Origin: Ruminococcus sp.
GTDB lineage: Bacteria > Bacillota > Clostridia > Oscillospirales > Acutalibacteraceae
Reading direction: 5' to 3'
DNA length: 36,596 bases
Assembly (NCBI GenBank): GCA_017405065.1
Contig: JAFRBD010000022.1
Coordinates: 1 to 36,596, forward strand
Shown here: positions 31,608 to 36,596 of the stretch, in pieces
Numbering within the stretch: the first letter of the stretch is position 1
Layout: every line of letters begins with the position of its first letter
Notes under the pieces: model-generated
What the model saw: only the letters and a program-made list of their open reading frames with translations
What the model was told of the DNA's origin: nothing
Databases searched by the model: none
Position numbers and translations under genes: made by a program

Positions 31608-32711
31608 ATGGATCACTTGCGGGACGCGCGTACTCAGATCAACGAGATCGACAAAGAAATGGCGGCGCTGTTTGAGCGCCGGATGCAGGCGGCGCGGGTG
31701 ATCGCCGAATATAAAAAGGAGCGCGGCTTGCAGATCTATGACGCGAAGCGCGAGCGGGCGCTGATCGAAAAGAATTCCGCCTATATCAAGGATTACGACA
31801 TCCGCTCCTACTATGTGAAGTTTTTGCAGGATGAGATGGCGGTGTCAAAGCAGTATCAGGAGCATATCATCAGCGGCGTGAAGATCGCCTACAGCGGTAT
31901 CGCGGGCGCGTATGCCAACATCGCCGCGAAGAAGATCTTCCCTTACGGCAATCTGTGCGCTTACCGCGACTTTCGCGAGGCGTACGAGGCGGTGGAGCGC
32001 GGCGACTGTGACTGCTGTGTCCTGCCGATCGAGAACAGCTACGCCGGCGAGGTCGGCCAGGTGATGGATATGATGTTCCAAGGGAGCTTGTATGTCAACG
32101 GCATCTATACCCTGCGGATCAGCCATCTTCTTTTGGGCGTTCCCGGAGCGGCTTTGAAGGATATCAAAACGGTCGTCAGCCATCCGCAGGCGCTGGCGCA
32201 GTGCGCGGAATATATCCGCGACCACGGTTACGGAACCGTCGAATACGCCAACACCGCTAAGGCGGCGAAGGCGGTCAAAGACGGTAATGATCAAAGCGTC
32301 GCGGCGATCGCCTCGCGGGAAACGGCGAGATTGTACGGGCTGGAAATACTCGACCATGATATCAACGAGAGCGCGCTGAATTCCACCCGCTTTGCGGTGT
32401 TCTCCAGAGTGGAAAACAAACAGGTGAATACGGCGGGCGACAGCCGCTTCATGCTGATGTTCACGGTCAAGAACGAGGCGGGCGCTTTGGCGCAGGCGCT
32501 GAATGTACTCAGCTCCTACGGCTTCAATATGCGCGCGCTGCGTTCGCGTCCGATGAAAGACCTCGCGTGGGAGTACTACTTCTATATTGAAGCGGAGGGC
32601 GACGAGACCGGTCAGAACGGCGCGGATATGCTGCGGCATTTATCGCTCCACTGCGATATGCTGAAGGTGGTCGGACACTATTCCGACGAAGTGATTTTGA
32701 AGGACGATTAA
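31608..32711 (+). CDS. pheA: Chorismate mutase / prephenate dehydratase
   Basis: Bifunctional enzyme turning chorismate to prephenate and then phenylpyruvate, committing flux to phenylalanine. In 367 residues, an AroQ-type chorismate mutase (1-85, e.g. RRMQAARVIAEYKKERGLQIYD) is followed by prephenate dehydratase (91-268). Its active-site NSTRF has Thr260-Arg-Phe262. The ACT domain (278-355) contains GALAQAL (292-298) and LRSRP, the Phe-binding feedback motifs. The start at 31608 follows GGGGTGA; ATGs nine codons earlier lack a site. It is the first structural gene after the attenuator. Confidence 0.93.
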   Translation: MDHLRDARTQINEIDKEMAALFERRMQAARVIAEYKKERGLQIYDAKRERALIEKNSAYIKDYDIRSYYVKFLQDEMAVSKQYQEHIISGVKIAYSGIAGAYANIAAKKIFPYGNLCAYRDFREAYEAVERGDCDCCVLPIENSYAGEVGQVMDMMFQGSLYVNGIYTLRISHLLLGVPGAALKDIKTVVSHPQALAQCAEYIRDHGYGTVEYANTAKAAKAVKDGNDQSVAAIASRETARLYGLEILDHDINESALNSTRFAVFSRVENKQVNTAGDSRFMLMFTVKNEAGALAQALNVLSSYGFNMRALRSRPMKDLAWEYYFYIEAEGDETGQNGADMLRHLSLHCDMLKVVGHYSDEVILKDD

Positions 32712-32734
32712 TACACAATTGCAGCAAGTGATAC

Positions 32735-32820
32735 AGGCTCCCTTTGGGAAAGGGAGCTGTCTGCAAAGCAGACTGAGGAATTGTATCGATGTTTGAGCGT
32801 GATTATTCACGCGAGTAACC
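32735..32820 (+). repeat. Intercistronic family A element, pheA-aroB copy
   Basis: Three hairpins in a row: GCTCCCTTT/AAAGGGAGC (32737-32757), GTCTGC/GCAGAC (32759-32773) and GCGTGA/TCACGC (32797-32812). Between the second and third is GAGGA, then a nine-codon ORF (ATG at 32790, MFERDYSRE) ending TAA. The element fills most of the pheA-aroB spacer. Confidence 0.75.
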
Positions 32821-32839
32821 TTTTCTAAGGATGATTCAG

Positions 32840-33844
32840 ATGAACATATTACATATGAATTTAGGCGCGGACAGCTACGATATCGTGATTGAACGCGGCG
32901 CTTTGCAAAAGGCGGGAGAATACCTTGACCTTGACCGCAAGGTACTGGTGCTGACCGACGACGGCGTGCCGAAGCAATACGCGCAAACGGTCGCGGCTCA
33001 GGCAAAGGACGGCTTTGTATTCACTGTGCCGCAAGGCGAGGACAGCAAAAGCATCCCGCAGTTCAGCATGATCCTGTCCGACATGCTGAAACGCGGCTTC
33101 TCGCGAAAAGACGCGGTCGTAGCGGTCGGCGGCGGTGTGGTCGGCGATCTTGCCGGTTTTGTCGCGTCTGCGTATATGCGCGGGATCGACTTCTACAATA
33201 TCCCCACCACCGTGCTCAGTCAGGTGGACAGCTCTATCGGCGGCAAGACGGCGGTGAACCTCGACGGCGTCAAGAATATCGTCGGCGCGTTTTATCAGCC
33301 GAAGAAGGTGCTGGTCGATCTCGATCTTCTCGACACGCTCGATGATCGGCTCGTCAGCGAGGGACTTGCCGAAGCGCTGAAAATGGGGCTGACGTCCGAT
33401 GAAAAGCTGTTCGAATTATTCGAAAAAGGAAATATAAAAGAGAGCATGGACGAGATCATCCTCCGTTCGCTGATGGTGAAAAAGGCGGTTGTGGAACAGG
33501 ATGAAAAAGAGCAGGGACTCAGAAGGATCCTCAATTTCGGACATACGATCGGTCACGGGATCGAGAGCTGCGGCGGGCTGTATCACGGCGAATGTGTCGC
33601 GGTCGGCATGATCCCGATGGTCAGCGATGAACTGCGTCCGAGGCTGATCGGAATATTAGTGAATTTACGGCTCCCGTCGTCGGTGAATGTGAATCCCGAT
33701 GAGATATATGAAGCCATGACGCACGATAAAAAGGGCGAGGGAGATTATGTGACGGTCACGACTGTCCCCCGACCCGGAGAATTTGAGATGAACAGGGTGC
33801 GGTTCGAGGACTTGTATCCGATGATACAGATGATTACCAAGTAG
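32840..33844 (+). CDS. aroB: 3-Dehydroquinate synthase
   Basis: NAD- and metal-dependent cyclisation of DAHP to 3-dehydroquinate, second step of the shikimate pathway. The 334-residue protein has the NAD loop VGGGVVGDLAGFVAS (from about 96), the PTTVLSQVDSSIGGKTAVN block, KNIVGAFYQP, and the metal-binding NFGHTIGHGIE with the preceding EGLAEALK. The start at 32840 follows AAGGA; an ATG nine bases upstream overlaps that site. Slightly short for the family (usually 350-360), the difference lying in the C-terminal helical part. Confidence 0.94.
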   Translation: MNILHMNLGADSYDIVIERGALQKAGEYLDLDRKVLVLTDDGVPKQYAQTVAAQAKDGFVFTVPQGEDSKSIPQFSMILSDMLKRGFSRKDAVVAVGGGVVGDLAGFVASAYMRGIDFYNIPTTVLSQVDSSIGGKTAVNLDGVKNIVGAFYQPKKVLVDLDLLDTLDDRLVSEGLAEALKMGLTSDEKLFELFEKGNIKESMDEIILRSLMVKKAVVEQDEKEQGLRRILNFGHTIGHGIESCGGLYHGECVAVGMIPMVSDELRPRLIGILVNLRLPSSVNVNPDEIYEAMTHDKKGEGDYVTVTTVPRPGEFEMNRVRFEDLYPMIQMITK

Positions 33845-33929
33845 GCTCCTTTTGGGAAAAGGAGCTGTCAGCGCAAGCTGACTGAGGAATTGTATAGATG
33901 TTTGAGCGTGAGTATTCACGCGAGTAACC
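33843..33929 (+). repeat. Intercistronic family A element, aroB-aroC copy
   Basis: Begins within the aroB stop codon. Hairpins GCTCCTTTT/AAAAGGAGC (33845-33865), GTCAGC/GCTGAC (33867-33882) and GCGTGA/TCACGC (33906-33921). Stem bases differ from the pheA-aroB copy but pairing is kept. The mini-ORF (ATG at 33899) reads MFEREYSRE, with one conservative change. Confidence 0.75.
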
Positions 33930-33956
33930 ATATAGTAATTAGTCAGGAAGACCGTT

Positions 33957-35048
33957 ATGAAAAACACATTCGGCAATTCGATTGCATTAACGCTGTTCGG
34001 CGAGAGCCACGGCGTGCAGATCGGCGCGGTGCTCGACGGACTCGCGCCGGGAATTAACATCGACGAGGATTTTATCCGCGCTCAGCTCGATAAGCGCCGC
34101 CCTGTCGGCAAGATCAGCACCGCCCGTCATGAAGCGGATGCGTTTCAGATCGTCAGCGGCGTATTTGGGGGTAAAACCACCGGAACACCCTTAACGATCC
34201 TGATCCCCAATACCGCCCAGCACAGTAAGGACTATTCCGCGACGCGCTCGCTGGCGCGTCCGGGTCACGCGGATTATACCGCATACGCCAAATACCACGG
34301 CTTTGAGGATTATCGCGGCGGCGGGCATTTCTCGGGGCGCGTGACCGCGGCTTTGGTCGCGGCGGGCGCGATCCTGATTGCCGCGCTGCGCGAAAAGGGA
34401 ATTGATATCGGCACGCATATCCATAGCTGTGCGGGAATCAAAGACGCTGATTTTGATGATATCAAAGCCGATATCGTGAAGCTGAACGACCTCGGCTTTG
34501 CCGTACTCGACAGCGGCAGGGGAGAGGAAATGAAGGCGGCTATTGAAGCGGCGGCAGCCGAGGGCGACAGCGTCGGCGGCGTGCTGGAAACAGCGGTGAT
34601 CGGCATGCCCGCGGGCGTGGGCGAGCCGTGGTTCGATACCGTCGAGGGTGTGTTATCGCACGCGCTGTTCTCCGTTCCGGCGATCAAGGGCGTGCAGTTC
34701 GGCGACGCTTTTGAGATGGTCAACGGAAAAGGATCCGAATACAACGATCGTTATTATATTTCTGATAAAGAAATAAAAACAAAAACCAATCATAACGGCG
34801 GCGTCAACGGCGGCATCACCAACGGCATGCCGATCCTCTTCCGCTGTGCCGTCAAGCCGACGCCGTCGATCTTCAAGGCACAGGAGACGGTCGATTTTAT
34901 CAAAAAAGAAAATTCCGTATTAGAATTAAAAGGTCGTCACGATCCCGCGATCATCCACCGCGCGCGCGTTGTGGTGGACAGCGTGACCGCCTTGGCGATA
35001 GCCGATCTGCTGGCGCAAAGATACGGGACGGATTGGCTGGCAGGATAA
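33957..35048 (+). CDS. aroC: Chorismate synthase
   Basis: Reduced-flavin-dependent conversion of EPSP to chorismate, the last shared step. The 363 residues show family signatures FGESHG (14-19), RPGHADYTAYAKYHGFEDYR with GGGHFSGR, and the C-terminal AVKPTPSI and GRHDPAI blocks. Length is normal. The start at 33957 follows AGGAAG. aroA (EPSP synthase) is not in the window, so the pathway is completed elsewhere. Confidence 0.96.
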   Translation: MKNTFGNSIALTLFGESHGVQIGAVLDGLAPGINIDEDFIRAQLDKRRPVGKISTARHEADAFQIVSGVFGGKTTGTPLTILIPNTAQHSKDYSATRSLARPGHADYTAYAKYHGFEDYRGGGHFSGRVTAALVAAGAILIAALREKGIDIGTHIHSCAGIKDADFDDIKADIVKLNDLGFAVLDSGRGEEMKAAIEAAAAEGDSVGGVLETAVIGMPAGVGEPWFDTVEGVLSHALFSVPAIKGVQFGDAFEMVNGKGSEYNDRYYISDKEIKTKTNHNGGVNGGITNGMPILFRCAVKPTPSIFKAQETVDFIKKENSVLELKGRHDPAIIHRARVVVDSVTALAIADLLAQRYGTDWLAG

Positions 35049-35052
35049 CAGC

Positions 35053-35187
35053 GTAGGGGAGGGGCTTGCTCCTCCCGCGGTAGAACGTTTGTTGATCGAG
35101 AACGTTAGTTAAGGAGAAGAATCATTTGCTTCGCCCTTATATTCTTTTATTATGAAACGTTTCGGGAGGAGCAAGCCCCTCCCCTAC
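35053..35187. repeat. MITE-like element with 25-bp perfect inverted ends (family B)
   Basis: The 25 bases at 35053-35077 (GTAGGGGAGGGGCTTGCTCC and five more) are the exact reverse complement of 35163-35187. The 85-bp interior shows no gene beyond a nine-codon TTG ORF behind AAGGAG. The same end sequence starts the leader repeat at 31314. It fills the aroC-aroE/K spacer without breaking either gene. Confidence 0.7.
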
Positions 35188-35210
35188 AAATACCTAAAAA
35201 GGGAACTGTT

Positions 35211-36443
35211 ATGGACTACGGATTGATCGGAGAGAAGCTGCCCCACAGCTTTTCCAAAGAGATACATGAAAAATTAGGATCTTATCAATATTCTCTGAGA
35301 GAACTAAAAAAGGAAGAATTACAAGATTTTATTCTGCAAAAGAATTTTAAAGCGATCAACGTCACCATTCCGTACAAGCAGGCGGTGATGCCGCTGCTCG
35401 ACGAGATCGACCCCGACGCGCTGTCCATCGGCGCGGTGAATACCGTCGTCAACCGCGGCGGCGTGCTGTACGGGTACAATACCGATTTCGGCGGGATGAA
35501 GGCGCTGATCGAACGCGCGGGCGTGGTGATGAAGTACAAAAAGGTGCTGATCCTCGGCACCGGCGGCACCTCGCTGACCGCGCGTGCCGTGAGCGAGCGC
35601 ATGGGCGCGAAAGAGATTCTGCGCGTCAGCCGCCGTGCGTGCGAGGGAGCGATCACCTATGAGCAGGCGTATCGCGATCACTCCGACGCTGACGTGATCA
35701 TCAACGCGACCCCCTGCGGGATGTTTCCTAACATTTTTGACTGTCCGATCGAGTTGGAAAGGTTCCCGAAGCTCAGCGGCGTGATCGACGTCATCTATAA
35801 CCCGCTGCAAACGAGCTTGATTTTATCCGCCCGCGAGCGCGCAATAGACGCCGAGGGCGGGCTGTATATGCTGGTCGCGCAGGCGGTATTGGCGGCGGAA
35901 AAGTTTCTGGATACGGAGCTGGACGTTATTCAACTGACCAACAAAATATATGATGAAATATATTTCGATAAAAGAAATATCGTACTGAGCGGCATGCCCG
36001 CTTCCGGCAAATCTACCGTCGGCAAGCTCGTCGCGGAACAGCTCGGACGCGAGCTGATCGATACGGACAAATTGATCGTAGAGCGCGAGGGACATATCCC
36101 GACCATCTTCAAAGAAAAGGGAGAGAAATACTTCCGCGACTTGGAAACGGAAGTCATCAAAGAGGTCGCCGCGTTCAGCGGCAAGGTGATCTCCCTCGGC
36201 GGCGGCGCGGTGATGCGGCCTGAGAACGTCAGGGCGCTGCGGCATAACGGCACGATCTTCTTCATCGACCGTTCACCGGAGCATCTGATCCCGACCGGCG
36301 ACCGACCGCTCGCAGATAAAAAGGAAAAGATCATGCGCCTGTACAAAAAGCGCATCGATACTTATTTGAACACCGCCGATTTCATCATCGACGGCGACTG
36401 TGAGCCCGCGGACGTAGCGGATTCCATCATTAACGGAGAGTAA
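35211..36443 (+). CDS. aroE-aroK: Fused shikimate dehydrogenase - shikimate kinase
   Basis: 410-residue bifunctional protein for consecutive steps: 3-dehydroshikimate to shikimate, then shikimate 3-phosphate. AroE part (1 to about 245): substrate residues NVTIPYK (Lys56) and NTD (Asp92), nucleotide loop GTGGTS (116-121), and NATPCGM. AroK part (about 255-410): P-loop GMPASGKST (261-269), shikimate-binding DTD (284-286), FRDLE (308-312), LGGGAV (329-334) and the lid-region GDRPL (363-367). The join is short and neither half is truncated. The start at 35211 has GGGA upstream; aroQ follows with one base between. Confidence 0.93.
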   Translation: MDYGLIGEKLPHSFSKEIHEKLGSYQYSLRELKKEELQDFILQKNFKAINVTIPYKQAVMPLLDEIDPDALSIGAVNTVVNRGGVLYGYNTDFGGMKALIERAGVVMKYKKVLILGTGGTSLTARAVSERMGAKEILRVSRRACEGAITYEQAYRDHSDADVIINATPCGMFPNIFDCPIELERFPKLSGVIDVIYNPLQTSLILSARERAIDAEGGLYMLVAQAVLAAEKFLDTELDVIQLTNKIYDEIYFDKRNIVLSGMPASGKSTVGKLVAEQLGRELIDTDKLIVEREGHIPTIFKEKGEKYFRDLETEVIKEVAAFSGKVISLGGGAVMRPENVRALRHNGTIFFIDRSPEHLIPTGDRPLADKKEKIMRLYKKRIDTYLNTADFIIDGDCEPADVADSIINGE

Positions 36444-36444
36444 T

Positions 36445-36596
36445 ATGAAAATACTTGTCATCAACGGGCCTAACCTGAATATGCTCGGTATCCGTGAACC
36501 GGATATTTACGGCAGAACGACCTACGCCGACCTCTGCGATATGATCAGGAATCATGCGGAGAAGATCGGAGCAGACGTCGAGCTGTACCAGAGCAA
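36445..36596 (+). CDS. aroQ: 3-Dehydroquinate dehydratase, type II (partial at window end)
   Basis: The first 50 codons of a type II dehydroquinase, which converts 3-dehydroquinate to 3-dehydroshikimate. The N-terminus [22 protein letters not shown] carries the family signature (GPNLNxLGxREPxxYG) with the catalytic Tyr and Arg loop. It begins one base after the aroE-aroK stop, with GGAGAG upstream, and is cut by the window edge. Confidence 0.95.
   Translation, partial: MKILVINGPNLNMLGIREPDIYGRTTYADLCDMIRNHAEKIGADVELYQS

Overview
The window looks like the chromosome of an anaerobic, gut-type Firmicute of the Oscillospiraceae/Ruminococcaceae (Ruminococcus-like). The signs are a secreted protein with a type I dockerin, pyruvate phosphate dikinase, a SpoVAF/GerA spore-germination protein, strong Gram-positive Shine-Dalgarno sequences, and short structured intergenic repeats of a kind I associate with this family. 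No rRNA, tRNA, CRISPR array, integrase or IS transposase was seen.

Layout. (1) 1-4570, host housekeeping: a small conserved protein (minus), a phosphohexomutase, acyl carrier protein, and an orphan spoVAF (minus) convergent with acpP. (2) 4746-16043, an 11.3 kb single-strand block of phage structural genes. In order they are terminase small and large subunits, portal, protease/scaffold, decoration protein, major capsid, three connector or completion proteins, a tube-like protein, a 41-residue ORF, a LysM hub protein, a gpD-like hub, a gpV-like spike, a gp25-like wedge, a gpJ-like and a gpI-like baseplate protein, and a short fibre. No tail sheath, tape measure, integrase, repressor, replication or lysis gene is present, and no gap could hold one. 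(3) 16128-23631, minus strand: a membrane protein and a SurA-like lipoprotein, then mfd, pth and prs. (4) 24035-31061, plus strand: ppdK, a DUF308/HdeD-like membrane protein behind a perfect consensus promoter, an ECF sigma factor overlapping its membrane partner, and a dockerin protein with internal repeats. (5) 31276 to the window end: an aromatic amino acid operon, pheA-aroB-aroC-aroE/K-aroQ (aroQ cut by the window edge). Ahead of it lies a Phe/Tyr-rich leader peptide and an attenuator hairpin.

How the genes work together. The operon carries dehydroquinate synthase, type II dehydroquinase, fused shikimate dehydrogenase-kinase and chorismate synthase, plus the enzyme that draws chorismate into phenylalanine. 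The leader appears to sense charged Phe/Tyr tRNA and so would control the whole set. The phage block has an intact-looking packaging motor and capsid and a complete-looking baseplate. By gene content it would build a DNA-filled head with a baseplate joined by almost no tail. It may be a domesticated particle (gene-transfer-agent-like), a satellite borrowing tail parts, or a degraded myovirus.

The two best candidates for undescribed biology are this sheath-less, tape-measure-less capsid-baseplate island and the Phe/Tyr leader-peptide attenuator. A third is a pair of intercistronic repeats in the aro operon. Their stems covary and each carries a nine-codon mini-ORF.
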